The notes below the pieces were generated by a model. The model saw only the letters and a program-made list of their open reading frames with translations. It had not been told where the DNA came from and made no database searches. 64,000 nt of DNA from Epiperipatus broadwayi (Eukaryota > Onychophora > Udeonychophora > Euonychophora > Peripatidae): positions 911,001 through 975,000 of the forward strand of contig JAQFVV010006454.1 of assembly GCA_028023455.1 (NCBI GenBank), read 5' to 3'. Numbering within the stretch: position 1 is the first letter of the stretch; the number at the start of each line of letters is the position of its first letter. The position numbers and the translations under genes were made by a program. Below, piece by piece: positions 28,740 through 42,434 of this stretch.

Positions 28740-30830
28740 TTTTTATTCTTCAAAGGTGTTTCTTGAAAACTAGCCATGGGTTTGCCAAGTTGTCTCAAAA
28801 ATCCCTGTGGCACCTGGTCTACCACTTTGCAAAGGGAATCATGATCACCATTTGGATTATAGCAAATTCCCCAGATCTTAGTGCCTTGCTAATGTCTAGT
28901 GTCTGAGAGCATCCTGACCTCATACTAGATCTCAATTTTATTTTCCATGTCTGAGTTTTGATCAATGGGAAATAAGATGATCAATATCCTCCTCCTCCTG
29001 ATTGCATAATGGTAAGTTGGGAGAAATGCTCTTATATCCCCTATTATCTACCAAAAATTGATTCATTGGAAGAGCATCCAGACTAAATTTGACAATGAAA
29101 TTTACTAGCCTGATGTCCAATGACCAGTATTTGGATGTTTTATCAATAATTTTAAGAATGATTCTAGTCTGATATGGTTATTCTGCAGACTGGGATGCAT
29201 AAGATTATATGCATCCCAGTACTTAATCTTTCTATCAAAAAGATCTTCTTTGGCAGATATAAGCCTTGCCACATAATCCTCCATCTCTGCTAACCACCTG
29301 TTCTTGTTAGGTAGTGGGGTGGAAGTGTGTTCAACTGAAATGGAATGTTGGTTCCTAGCTTCTAGATCTTTAGTTAACCTCAGAATAGCTACCATCATCT
29401 GCATGAATAGCACCTAGATGTCATGCATACCAAGACCATTTAAGTCCTTGGGTTTTCTTATTTTGTTGAGGCTTATTCAAACAATTCTATCAGGTGATGA
29501 TTTCCATAGCACTTTTGTACACTGTGACCCTATTTTATATTGGAAGCTCTTGATCAGCTTGATAAAAGGTAGATAATATGCAATTCTAGAGAAGACTAGC
29601 ATATTCAACAGTGTCTCCTTGCCTTGAAGTGACAAAGAGATTGAGGATAAGGGGCTGGACACCTTGCTGGTCTTTTCTAGTAACATGAATTCAGTCTCAC
29701 ATATCATTGCTGACCATAATATTGCCACTGGCAACCCATAAAATTTTGGGGTGCTTCTTGCTGGATTCACTTTTAGTTGGTACTTGATGGCACTCTGTTC
29801 TAGAAGCAAGTGTAGCTGAAGAAGATGCTTCACAGATGTAAGTATGATGGCTACATCATCTACATATAATATATGGTGAATTACCTCCCCAGCACTGGAA
29901 TAATACTCTGGGCAGCCTTTTCTCTACTTCTTTCAAGAAGAGGTCAATATATGTTATGAAGCACAGGGTGCTAAGCAGTGACCCCTGTGGTATGAAGATG
30001 TGTGGTTGGAATGCAGGGGCAAGAGAGCCATCTAAACATACATGCATATTCCTGTTGAGCAGCAGATTAGTGATGATGTTAATATAGACCAACAGAATTC
30101 TGTAGCACCTGAGGACTGTGAAGAGTTGAGCCAGCACCACAGAGTTGAAGGCTGCTGCAAAGTCCAACTGGTCAACCACTGGTAATGATTTTCTTTTCTC
30201 CTTGATGTAATCAAGTATTACCATAAACTTGTGAACAGCATCTCTAGTGGAATGACCTTTGCAGGAAAATTGATGCCTGGAAATCTTTTTGAGCAGCTGC
30301 TGCTGAATCTTTTATTATTGATTTGATAGCTTTAATCAAGAGTAGTGTCATAGACATTGGACACAAGTTTGCAAAATCAGGTGGGTTTGATTTTTTTGAA
30401 AAAGGTCACAAGGGTGATCAGATATAGATCAGGGATAGGCTGGTACTTCCCTGCCAGTACACCAATTAGCTCCTGTACCAAAGTGCAGTGAACCTACATA
30501 GATGGAACAAGACAAACCTTGGGATTTCATGTAGGCCAGGATGTATTTTTTCAGGGTAGTCTAGCAGTTTCTGCTTGATGAGATCTTGCAATATTCCATG
30601 ATCACCCACCTCCTCTTCCTCCCACCAGAAGTCTCTTATGCTGAATGGATCACTTTGCAGCCTATCCTTAAAATGCATGTAGATTTTGTCTAACATTGCT
30701 TCTCCTGTGTAACTGTATTTGTTTACCATGAACATGGAGGGTGTGGGTCTCTTCCTGGCACCAATTGCTCACCAGAGATAATCAATGCATATATGCATGT
30801 ACCTACTGCTATATGCCAACATGAGTTTAT
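28740..30830 (-). pseudogene. LINE C ORF2 relic (reverse transcriptase and C-terminal finger)
   Basis: The relic, read in order on the minus strand, aligns with LINE B ORF2. HEIPRFVLFHLCRFTALW matches QGIPKFVFKHLSHFTAIY. VDQLDFAAAFNSV matches the motif A region, and IPQGSLLSTLCF matches motif B. ILYVDDVAI carries the YVDD of motif C after a frame shift at about 29,880. DLNGLGMHDI matches HSNGHGLHTI, and RKIKYWDAYNLMHPS matches NKYTYWDIYNILKPN. PLCNQEEEDIDHLISH matches the C-terminal CCHC finger, here with its last Cys lost. In motif A the second catalytic Asp has become Asn (AFN for AFD). Multiple frame breaks show it is dead. Confidence 0.75.
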
Positions 30831-30850
30831 TATCCCTTTCTTATCAGTGC

Positions 30851-32504
30851 GGCGATGACAAGTTTCTGGTATGATGTGTAATGCTTGCCTGAATTCAAAT
30901 TTGTGAACATAAATTTAGAATACCTATCAGTTTTTACACGAGCTAGAGCAAAGCTTAGATACTCAATACATCAATTTATGAATATGATATTATATTTAGT
31001 CCCTAAAAAATAACTACTTTTTACTAATATGCAATGACCTAACAAGCAAAAAACACAAAATTATCATTCACTCCTGGGTAATGATAAAAATATTGCTTTT
31101 GTAAGAGAGAATAAGTTAATAATAATAACTTTTTGGTGCTAGCATACACCTAAGAATTTGCCTTCTTCATGAGGTTATAAATTATGAAAGGAACTTGTCT
31201 CTGCACATATATAAGGGGCATGCTAAAAATACTGCACACTATAACTATAAAAAGTTTCTCTTATGAAGCATAAACAAATATTGGAGCTGGGATCAAGTCC
31301 TCAATTTTCTAAAAATACTTTCAAATAAAAATTATTTAATCATGAGAAAGCTGTGCTTTATCTCAACCCTTTGAGGCAGTTAAAACTACACTCACCTCAA
31401 CAAACAGAGATCATTTGTACTCTCACATAGCATAAAAAAGTATCATATTATTGATGCACGAACCAATTAGTCTAATACGACCACAAATAAATTTTACTTA
31501 AAAATAATTCTATAGTAGCGAAATAGGCATCATCTCATTTTAAATAACTCACACACTTCTCAGCATAGCAATAAAATATTAAATATGAAAAATTAAATAG
31601 AAAAATATTGATCTAAAATTATTAGCATAACAATATTCTTTAAATCTTTTCATACATCACACTCTGCTAGTATTTGTGATAAAATTTTAAAAATGTATAT
31701 GGGCTCAAGCAATATTATAATAAACCAAATTATTTGCAAATTTTAAATGGGATTTAATATAGGGTCAAAAGTTTTTTGTACTCTTAACTAAAAACATATT
31801 AACACATATATAATATAATGCAATAATAAATATAATAATAATAAAAATTTTATATATTGTCTTTTTCTTGGTACACTGGGATCCTGGCATTTATCCTCCC
31901 ACAAAGTGTACATTATCTAAAGGAAAACACATTATTTTAACTGAAAACAAAATGCATGTGTGGCCATGGTAGAATACTACCGAAGTTGTTCAAAATATAA
32001 ATGTTTATTGGTACAAAATCGTAGTTAAAATACATATTTAAAACAGTAGTTATTTATAGAATCTTGACTTTTGCACTTTTATCTATAACATAGTATAATA
32101 ATTCATATATTTATAAGATCACTTATTTCTTGGAGAAATCTCATATATTATTTTTTTTCTTGCTTTAGAAACTATGTAATTCCACAGAGTTCATTTTCCA
32201 TTCTCTCGAGATTCATTTTAAACTATGCTCATTATAATATATTTCAAAACATTTAGTAAAGATTTGTTCACCATTTATTCCATTTAATAATCATTTAGTA
32301 AAGATTTATTCACCATTTATTCCATTTAATAATATTTAACCAGACCAGATGCTCAATATCATGTATTTTAAAAGTTATTTTAATGAAAATTTATTTACTA
32401 TTTCTTTATTGTTATATTCATTAAGTTATTTTGACTAGAGTTTTCAACTTTGTTTTTACAACTATTCTCTCAGCAGAACGCAAAAGATTTACTTTATACT
32501 AATA
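30851..32504. other. Unassigned AT-rich DNA
   Basis: Contains only the 42-bp duplication at 32,250. No gene or element is recognised. Confidence 0.5.
32250..32333. repeat. 42-bp tandem duplication
   Basis: Two units starting CATTTAGTAAAGATTT (32,250 and 32,292) differ by about one base. Confidence 0.85.
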
Positions 32505-32852
<348 letters not shown>

Positions 32853-33151
32853 TATTATTCCTTCAACTTTATTATGTCTTTGATGAAATATAATATAATT
32901 ATAAAGTTGACATTTATCATCATCCTTTCAGCCTTTTATCATATTTTATTACATGTTCATCCAAGTATTTAAAAGTAAATATTTGAAGTAGAATAAAATA
33001 TTACAAAAGTTTGTAATAAAATCCATTCAAATATTAAAAACACATTATTCAAAAAAAAATTAATATTAAGAGAAGTTTGCAGTACAATGATCCATCCAAA
33101 TTTAATCAGTAAATTATTTAATGAAAGATAAGTGACAATAAAAGTTGGTAC

Positions 33152-33292
33152 CTGAAACATTCTCGGATATGTAGATTGAAGCTTCCAAATTGGACATGTT
33201 GACTTAAGAATGGTGTATTGATTTCCTTGTAGATTGATAAACTTTTGGCACCAATTGACTTTACAAAGGAGATAAGTGTGCCTATTAACCTT
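33152..33292 (-). other. Possible 141-bp coding exon of an unidentified gene
   Basis: On the minus strand a segment less AT-rich than its surroundings is bounded by ACACCAG (acceptor-like, just before 33,292) and TTTCAG|GTACC (donor-like, 33,152/33,151). The 141 bp are a multiple of three. The frame starting one base in is fully open and reads RLIGTLISFVKSIGAK, then SIYKEINTPFLSQH, then GSFNLHIRECF, with a mixed, protein-like composition. A second frame is also open, reading into MEHQKVNRHTY. I do not recognise the protein. It could also be a relic of a repeat or chance. Confidence 0.35.
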
Positions 33293-34154
33293 CTGGTGTT
33301 CCATTAATAAGATACAAAATATACACTTCTTTAAAAAAAAACTACTAAATTTAGTCAGATGATAGATTGTAAATGGAATGTATGCATGCACACTTGGTAC
33401 AAGATTTTTAGAGAAGAACCCCTGCTCAAAATATGAGCTTAGTTTTATTGAATCTATCCATCAATCATTCTCTGACATAAATGTTTATACTTTGACCCCT
33501 AATATTAATTTTTAATTGGTTTGTTATTTTTTAGTCTGAACTTTAATTATTCACAAACCTTCCATTATCACGTGTTTAAGAGATTTTTCCACTTTGAACA
33601 AAAAAATGTAAAAAGGATATGGTGGAAAATTTTATTTAAAAAAATTAAAAATAAATAGACTAAATTTTGATTAAGTATTTATGAGTGAAAACAATAATAG
33701 ATTCATTTAAAACCAAGATAAAATAATACCTCTCAATACACTATTGAATGGTATATGGTATGATGCATAAACCCTTAGGATTTTCTGTATAATTAAAATT
33801 ATTTACATCACACACACACACGCGCATGCATGCACATATAAATAATGATTACTAGTGATGTACTTATTGTTATTTTAATTAACATTAGACTGATTTTATA
33901 ATCTTTTTAAAATTTGAAGAATTATCTCTCCATATAATTAACTATTAATCAATTGCTAGAGTTAGTAAGTTAAAAGTTTACTTGTGATATCAACTTTCAC
34001 ATTTAAAATATCACTGATTCTATTTTTTATCTTTACTCTTTTATAAAATTAACTGTTTTAAAGTTTTATAATGCACACAAGACAATTATCCTCCTCCCCT
34101 CTCTATACTTATACATTATAATTTAGAAAAGTACAAACATATTAATTTATAAAC
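33293..34154. other. Unassigned AT-rich DNA
   Basis: Contains a short (CA)n/(CG)(CATG) run at about 33,809-33,836. Nothing else is recognised. Confidence 0.5.
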
Positions 34155-34622
34155 AATAAGCATTGCCAATTGTTCAACAAGCTTTGTGATAAATGCTTAG
34201 CAAGAGAAAGCACTTAAAATATCTCTGTCAGGAACCTTTCCCCCCCCCAAATCTCTGACCATGATTTTGTGCTTTGGCACTTCTCAGAAAGGTGCTAGGG
34301 TAGCTTCAGACACTAGATTTAAAAATACCAACCCAAAGCCAGAATTTATCTAAAAGTTATCTATTGAGTGGAAAATCTGAAATTTTTCAGACATCTACAT
34401 GTCTTCAAACCCAGCTATCCAACTCAAATAGCTATATGGGGCTGAGTATTTTTAAATCTAGTGTCTGAAGCTACCCTAGCACCTTTCTGAGAAGTGCCAA
34501 AGCATGAAATCATGGTCAGAGATTTGGGGGAGGGGTTCCTGACAGAGATATTTTAAGTGCTTTCTCTGGCTAAGCATTTATCACAAAGCTTGTTGAATAA
34601 TTGGCAAATGTTCATTGCTTAT
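34155..34622. mobile_element. Foldback element FB2, about 176-bp inverted arms
   Basis: The left arm (34,155-34,330) and the right arm (34,446-34,622) are reverse complements with scattered mismatches, around a spacer of about 115 bp. The spacer contains GTCTTCAAACCCAGC and AATAGCTATATGGGGCTGA, closely matching GTCTTCAAACTCAGC and GATAGCTATATGGGTCTGA in the FB1 arm. FB1 and FB2 therefore share a module while having different arms. There is no coding capacity. Confidence 0.8.
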
Positions 34623-37600
34623 ATCTTACAAGCTTAAGAGAATTGGGTCATGTGATCTATGACTCTTATTTTGAATACTAATTTATACATTATATATTCG
34701 GAGTTTAAAGAGTTTTTATTCTAAAATTTAAATATCAACTTTTATTTAACTTAAAACTTTGAAGAAAAAAATTTTCTTCTCAGACTATTTAAAAACTAAT
34801 GTTAAACTTGATTTTACCACTCATTAGTTTCTCCACAGAAGAAACTAATGGTCACAATATACCAACAATAAATTATCAATGTGTTGTATGTCATGAAATG
34901 AGACACAGACTTAGTAAAGATGGTGATGTCCTAATATCAAGCCAATTACTAGGCAACCAAATGTAGAAAATAAAATTAGTATTCTGTTACATAATTTTAT
35001 TTTTTAACTACAACTAATATAATATATGCAACAATAGACAGCCACTGCAATGTCAAAAGAAATGAAAAAACTAGTATACCAAACACTGGAAACTGTGTGT
35101 GGTATAAAAGCAAACCCATTGACTGTATAAGCCAACATCATAAGATCAAAGGTTTGACTGCTATGGAAGATGGATGACTTGTTCAAATATTCTGAATTAT
35201 CCATATAATTTTTTGTACTTGCAAAACTATAAGAAATTACAATCAACATTTAAACAGAAAAAAGTTTGATAAAATTGTGTGGTTTAATAAAATAACTGAA
35301 CTGATGTTATATTGATATTCAAAAAACTGCACTTTTATTTGAACATAGAGAAAAAAGAAATAGAACATTGCCAGCATTCATATAAAATGATGAAGTATTT
35401 TTATATGTATAAGTCATAAACTGCCAAATAATAAATCAGGAAAGGTTAAATCTGTTAGAAACTGCTGTGAAATGTATTCTGGCTAAATTAACAGGGTCAT
35501 AGGCTGAGTGCTACAGTCTTGAACCTGGAAGCACAATGACTTAATCTACTTATATGTATAATGCTTAAAGAAACACCAAATGTCCTACATGAAATATCTA
35601 CATGGGTTCAGAAGGATTGTAACTGCAGAAAATGGATGTAATATTATTTCAAGCATGTTGCCAAGGAATTCTAGTGAGCAATGAATAATTTACCAAAAGA
35701 GAGTGAACAGAAGAGAGATAGACTATATCCATAAAAAAACATTATTGCCAAACTCATGGATATTAACCAAGATTACCTAATGAAAATTTTGATTTTATTA
35801 TGTATATTTTTATATGTTTGTAAAGTTCTAGTTTTATTTTATTTCCACACTCGGGGGCTTGTCTACAAGTTGGGAGAGTCCATTATAAGTGAAAGCAACA
35901 AAATGAAGGAAAGAATTAATAAATTAGATTACAAAAATTATGTTAAATAAAATTTAGATCAGCTTTTCCTCCATAGTGACCTAACTTTAATCATCATGAT
36001 ATGGAATGAAATAAGACCTTTAAGATAACTCCATATTAAGCACATTCACTTATCACAGGACAGTGTTCATGTTATTTGTTCATTATTAACTAACAATCAT
36101 TTATGTTTATTTTTTCTGTATAAATGACTAATCTTTTGTGTGGACATTCTTTCCTATAAACCTTAGGAAACTGTATATAGGTAGAGTGGTCCCCAAAGAA
36201 GATGGATCATTGCTAATTTGAATTGAACAATGAGGCTACTAAGATCTACCTATATAATATTGTAAATTAGCTAGTTAGCTTCACAGTCAATTTAATAATA
36301 AAATTGTTTTTTTTATTTGCTTTGTAATAATTAGTGCCATGTCATGTATTTCTACCATGGGTATGAGTTTGGAGTCACAAATATATTTAAGTGATGATAT
36401 GGTAAAAATACATCCTTGATACACACAATTATATTGTCTTATTATTTTAAAAAGTTTTAAATTTTTGTTTTGCTATTTAATAAACATTAATAACTTAATT
36501 TACATTAAACTGGTCTCTAGTTTATCAAAATTATTTATGTGTTCATTCATCAACTAATAACCAAGTATATACACACATTTCAGTCTTATATAATAACACA
36601 GTAATATGCTTGGATGCATCTTCAAATCATTTGGCACCTATATAGAGGTGTGACAATTGCTTTCTAGTGTAAGTTCACCCTGAAAAAAGTCAAAGGCAGA
36701 TTTTTTTGAGTTCAAATACTGAAGCATAACAGAGACCTAAAAAGGGGTGAGATATGGTTGAACTAGCCCAAATTGTATCTAAATTCAATGTGTATATATC
36801 GATCTAGTCCATTGGAGATAGATATAATAATAGATTATGGATTTATTGCATCATTCACAGCATCCTTTCCCAAAGATCCTAGGTCCCACCATAGTGAGAT
36901 GTGTTCCCCTCTCATGTAGTAAAACCCTGGCCCATTACAATATATATATATATATATATTGTAACAGATTTTTACATTTCGTCTCATAATAAAGTTTTTA
37001 ACTTTAAACTTTTACTCGACACAACTGTCACATCAAGCAAGGAGCAAATATAAACTCATTAGTTAAGTCTGTATTCCTGATTGAACACTGAGATTACAAA
37101 TGTAATATTCCAGTATTATTTTTCCTGACCAGATGCTCCTCAGCTGCTGGATACTCCATTCATAAGAATGATTTAAAACAACCCAGTGCTTGAAATATTT
37201 ATAAAATTTATGAGATTTAATGTTACTGTACTAGATTGACACACGTACTTTTTACTAGAATTAATGTCTCCTTAATATTTGATAAACCCTCTGGGTATAT
37301 ATATTCTAATTACTATGGTGGAGAAAGAAAGATGAGATGTAAGAGCTACTCATAAATAAATACTGTTTAATACAATACATACACACTAAAAATATAATAT
37401 TTAAACATAAAATAAGAAATCATTAAAATAATACAGATTATATTTAATTTAACTTTTCACTCTTAATGATAATTGTTCATAACTTATATGTAGATATTGT
37501 AGAGCTTGGAGTCCCTTTCTCCACATATTATAGGATAAAGAAAACTACTAATTATTTGATTTACTAATATTTACAGTTGCAATTGCATTTTAATTTCTGT

Positions 37601-38634
37601 GGCCATTTTAAGAAAGTGTATACACGCATGATATATTTAAAGTTTAATTACCTAGGTTTTTTGGACTTGGATGACTAAATGGTTAACCATCATGTGGATT
37701 ACTCCACTTCTTTTGGAGAGATGGTAGTTCTTGGGATCTGGCTTGGATTCCTTCATGCAGCTTACTTCTATCATATTCTTTGCAGCTTCAATGTTAGGGG
37801 AGGTGAACCATCAGGCAGGCGTTATCTCTGCTGTTACTTCATGGGTGAGATGACATTACACCCAAGGCAGGCATGGATCAACTGGCATCTGTTTGAGGCC
37901 CTTACCCCTGCATTCCCAATGCTTCAAATTCTTGGTACATTTTGTTCATATAAAACATCTCTCAAATTGATCTGTATTTCAGCTCAGCAGACCCTCTAGA
38001 AGAACTAAAACATGGCTCCTTTCTTTCACAACTTTTTACTTAATTGTCCCAGAATCCTTTTCATATCTTCTTTTATTGTTCATTGGAATATCATTAAATA
38101 CATTTCACACCTTTATTTTACTTTCCCTCATAAAATACATACATTTTCTTCTTGGTTTTTTATTTCTTTTTTTTTTTATTTACTTCCATAATATTGGTTT
38201 TTTGTTTACTTTTCCATGTTCAAATGTGTAGTTTGAAGAGACGATCTTTATCTTTTTTATAAATCTGTTTATTTTATTTATAACTACGACTGAATTTTAT
38301 GACTGTTAATTCTACAATCATTAAACCCCTTTTTTTTATTTACTTTCCCTTTAAGACTTGATCATCTACTTCGATGATCCTGTTTTAATATTCCCTTAAC
38401 TTTACTATTTTTAAATTTTAAAAAGTTGACTTTGGAAAGTGAAAGATAAGAATCTCGTTCACTTCACTTTCTTTAATTACTATAATTGATTCTGCTTTTA
38501 ATTGCATTCCTCAACTACTCCATTTTGATTTTTTAATTGACACTATCTTAAAATAAATTTCTTTTCTTTCCTACATTTCTTATCAATTTTTATGTATTAA
38601 TTTACATATAAAACTCACATTTAATATTATGCGA
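34623..38634. other. Unassigned AT-rich DNA
   Basis: Apart from an open frame at 37,679 and a short (TA)n hairpin at about 36,935-36,965, I see no identifiable feature over these 4 kb. Confidence 0.5.
37679..37999 (+). other. Open frame of 106 codons in a GC-richer patch, unidentified
   Basis: The patch at 37,670-38,000 is less AT-rich than its surroundings and is open on the plus strand (MVNHHVDYSTSFGEMVV onward). No domain, signal or splice context is recognisable, and translation of the other strand gives stops. It may be an old element fragment. I would not call it a gene. Confidence 0.2.
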
Positions 38635-38741
38635 TATATATATATATATGAAATGTATACATGTGTGATCACAGTATGTGTAATCATCACAATATATATA
38701 TATATATATATATTGTGATATATATATATATATGTGATATG

Positions 38742-38786
<45 letters not shown>
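38635..38786. repeat. (TA)n/(ATAC) compound repeat, self-complementary
   Basis: Several (TA)n blocks separated by GTGATCACA, CATCACAATA and ATTGTGATA words can fold into hairpins. Open frames rich in Tyr and Ile here are repeat artefacts. Confidence 0.92.
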
Positions 38787-38788
<2 letters not shown>

Positions 38789-41580
38789 TAAAGCTTAGAG
38801 AGCACTACAGAAGATATTAGTATTAGCTTTACTTACAAGTTCTTTAGTAATTCAGCCCAAAGGTGTTCTTAAAATATAATATTAATAAAAGTATAACAGT
38901 AAATATTAGCATGCTCATTATTTTATTTTATTAAAATATAATATACACCAATAGGCTTGTTAATAACACTAGATGTGTGCGCACCTTCACTGAAGGCAAA
39001 ATAAAACCAACTTCACATTCTGCTAAGTGCTACTTCACTCTGCTCCAAACAACTGCATTGCTAATTCTGGTAGTTGTTTTCTTATTTATTTTTCAAAACT
39101 AATGTAATCCGAATCTCTGGAGAAAAAAATTTTTAATCAGTTTATTTTTCTACAAATTAATTAGTTATGTTTCATATCTATTAATTAATCAGTATCCAAA
39201 ATATTACGTCTTGTACCAGTTTGATTGATAAAAACATTCTTAGAATTTGTTTTTCATTATTTATTTCTGTAACTATTTGGGTAGAATATAATTAAATACA
39301 AGATCTATCCAACTAGAATATATTTAAAGTTTTAGTCTTTTTTTTCATTTTAATTTCAACATATACACATAATTACTTATTTACATAAGTTTTATTTATG
39401 CACATCACACTATCCATCTTATTTCAAATATGGCAGATCTTCTTCCCTCATCTGAAGAATTATGTTTCCTTCTTGGTACACTATATTACTTCGCTATTCA
39501 TTATTTAAAATTTAGATTCTTTATTATCTTGAAAAAATGACATTTCTCCTACTTTGATAATAAAAAAATATTGTTTACTAAAACACTTTATCTATTGATA
39601 GTTAGTATGCATTTACTTTTTCTATGACACTGTTTATCTAATTCAAACAGCTGTAATATACAGATAACACACTGTCAATTTCAACCCTGTTCTATACATT
39701 GCATCACATCCTGACTTTTTCTCCAGTAATATAAGAGTATTTTCTTTACATGGATGCTAGATTGTTTTTTTCTGAAGTGAATGGAAATCCCATTGCAGAA
39801 CATCCACCTTATTAATCTTTTTGTGAGTATTTATCCATAACTGTAGATGAAGCTAAGTGCAGATAATCAACATAGATTTATTTCTAGATTTTTGTACATT
39901 ATCATATACTATACTTAAATAATGTATATTTTAAATGCCCTTTTGATTTGGAATAATATTGCAGAGTTTAAATAAGCTTGATTTCCAATGTGTTTACAAA
40001 GTTCTTGAATTATTCCATAATATTATCAATAATCACAGAAGTTTTATTTGTTTATTTAAATTTGATTTTTATCACTGAACTCACATTCTTTACAATTTTA
40101 TAATTGTCTATTTAAAGTCAGAATCAATTAATACTAGAATTATGTGATTTCTTGTTATGCCAACTGCAGGAAATATACTTGTTAAACAGAAATTTAGATA
40201 GATTAAACTTAATTAAAGATTTTTATAAGAGGTGATTATGTTGACAAACTTAAACATTTTAATAATAATATAAACTTGTAATTTTTATTAGGTTTAGTTT
40301 TAAAAAAATATGGGTGTTGTTTTTTGCATTTTCACTTTTTTGTGTAGTTTCATATAATTTTGTAAAATAAAAACTAGGATGAATTGAAATCTTTAAAAGC
40401 TATTTACCAATTAATTAAATGAGATAGGAATCTTTACCTCTGAATAAATGAAGTATGTTTTTTTTTTTTCAAATTAATATATAGATAGAAGGTTTTGTTT
40501 CTCAGGTAATTAAAAAAAACAATAACAATTCAGATTTTATCTTTGAAGAATGATGTTTTTCTAAATTAGTGTATAAATAGAATTAGGTTTTTTAAAAAAG
40601 TAATCTTTCTTCTAGAAAAATAAATCATTTGGTCATGACTTAATGCAGTGATTTGGTGGGAGAATTCAGTAGCAGGTCAATGCAATGATTGAGCAGATAG
40701 AAGATCTTGGTAACCTAAAAGTTAAACTTACTTTTACTTAAATGTAAAAAAAGATTTTTGATATTATATACAATAGTAAGGAGCTTATAAGAGATGTTCT
40801 AAACTTTTGCTTAAAGCTGAGTGTTTTAAACCACACTAAGAAACCGAGATCATTAAAAGGGATGTAGAAAAAGAAAAATATTTCTGTAAAAAAAACTAAC
40901 AAGTTTTATATATTGATCATTCTAAACAATCACTGTCTCATCTTATATTAACCTGATATAAAAATAATTGAAAAACTGGAAACCTGAATCTACAAACCTT
41001 TTTATGAAAAATAATTATTAAACTGAAATATGGCACTAGAAAAAGAAAAAAAAAGGTAGTAGCTTTTAATAAAAATAATGTTAAACTAAAACTTAGAGCT
41101 ACAAAAGAAAAAAACTAACTTTTAATAAAAATAATTGTTAACTGAGGAAACCTGAAGTGATAAAAAAAAAGCAAAAAGAAGAAAAGTTAAATGGATGTAA
41201 AATAAAATAATTATTATACTGGAAACATGGAGCTACAAATTGAAAAGATGAAAAAGTTAAAACACTTTTCAAAACACTTTTAAGTAAAATAATAATAATT
41301 TAAAAGAAAATACTATTGTCACAATATAAAAAATATATAAATTTCAAACTAAATCTATCTTAATTTGTAAATCATTAAGAATATGTGAAAAATCTGTATA
41401 ATCACTAAAAAACATTGTCTAGATTAGCTTCACCCTCTATTTTTATACTGGTCTTAATCCAATGATTTCATTGGTCAATATTGCTTGTAAAAATTTGCTT
41501 ATTTACATACCTACATCAATATCATATTTAAAATTAAGTTTTAAAATTATGAGTCATCGATTATTAAATATTATCAAATT
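38787..41580. other. Unassigned AT-rich DNA
   Basis: No gene, RNA or repeat family recognised. Phrases such as GGAAACCTGAA-GCTACAAA recur loosely at 40,980-41,230, which could be degenerate local tandem repeats. Confidence 0.5.
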
Positions 41581-41712
41581 ATTCAATATTTTAAATATTA
41601 AATATTTTATCTAGAAATTAAATATACTTATTAAAACAATTTTTTTATTCAATATTTTAAATATTAAATATTTTATCTAGAAATTAAATATACTTATTAA
41701 AACAATTTTTAA
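41581..41712. repeat. 66-bp tandem duplication
   Basis: Units at 41,581 and 41,647, each starting ATTCAATATTTTAAATATTA, are nearly identical. Confidence 0.88.
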
Positions 41713-42349
41713 TATTCTAATGATCTAAAATTGATTTAAAAATAAAATATTACATTTAAATAAAATAATAATTTTTAATTATTACTTTTTTAATATTATC
41801 TCTAGACTTTATATTTGTTACACTTTATTATGTATCAAATTTTTGTTAATAAGCTAAAATTGAAATTTTCTTTCCCTAACTTTTTGAAAGCCTACATATT
41901 CATACAAACACCTTTAATCATGTCATACTTTCAGCACATTCTAAAGTAATATTAAATTAGCTATCATTTAAATAATATTTAAAATAAAATAATTACTTTA
42001 AACATATAAAATATTTACTGCTATAATTAAGCTATTCTACCTCTATAGTATCTTTTAAATATAATAAATCAAAATTAATACTATCTTTTAAACTATTTAT
42101 TGCATGATTTTTATATTCAATTCATCTCAAAATGAGTTCAAACCATTTAATATATCTTTATAAACTCCTATCTACTGAGTTTGAACTCCTACCTAAACTA
42201 TCTATATCTATTGTAAGGGTATGATATATATATATTAATTCTAACATTTTATTGGATAAATGATGACTTCATATTATTATTATTTTCAGGATATTATTCT
42301 GTGTAGTAAAATAGTTAAATAGCTGATGTTTCAGTACCTTCCTCATAAT

Positions 42350-42352
<3 letters not shown>
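41713..42352. other. Unassigned AT-rich DNA
   Basis: No identifiable feature. Confidence 0.5.

Positions 42353-42432
<80 letters not shown>
42353..42432. repeat. (AT)n microsatellite, about 80 bp
   Basis: Pure AT dinucleotide repeat. Confidence 0.97.

Positions 42433-42434
<2 letters not shown>

Larger units (their letters stand above)
28205..30850 (-). mobile_element. LINE copy C, diverged relative of LINE A/B
   Basis: This is the 3' half or more of a LINE on the minus strand. It covers the region before the RT, the RT, the C-terminal finger and a probable 3' end. An AATAAA-like CCAATAAATG lies near 28,225 on the minus strand, a place comparable to the A/B signal. Protein-level similarity to A/B is clear along the whole length, but the DNA is much diverged. 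Unlike A and B it is not flanked by TAA tracts at either end. The endonuclease and ORF1 are missing. The 3' edge is an estimate, since coding similarity ends near 28,740. Confidence 0.7.

Noticed and set aside
32969-33391. Whole 140-codon minus-strand open frame as a protein
   Set aside because: Its outer parts are Phe/Leu/Ile-rich translation of AT-rich DNA. Only the central 141 bp look possibly coding, and there a different frame looks better.
38583-38805. Minus-strand open frames rich in Tyr and Ile
   Set aside because: Translation of a (TA)n repeat.
42198-42235. Word ATTGTAAGGGTA shared with 25,592
   Set aside because: Twelve bases next to TA runs in DNA of this composition is not enough to claim an element end.
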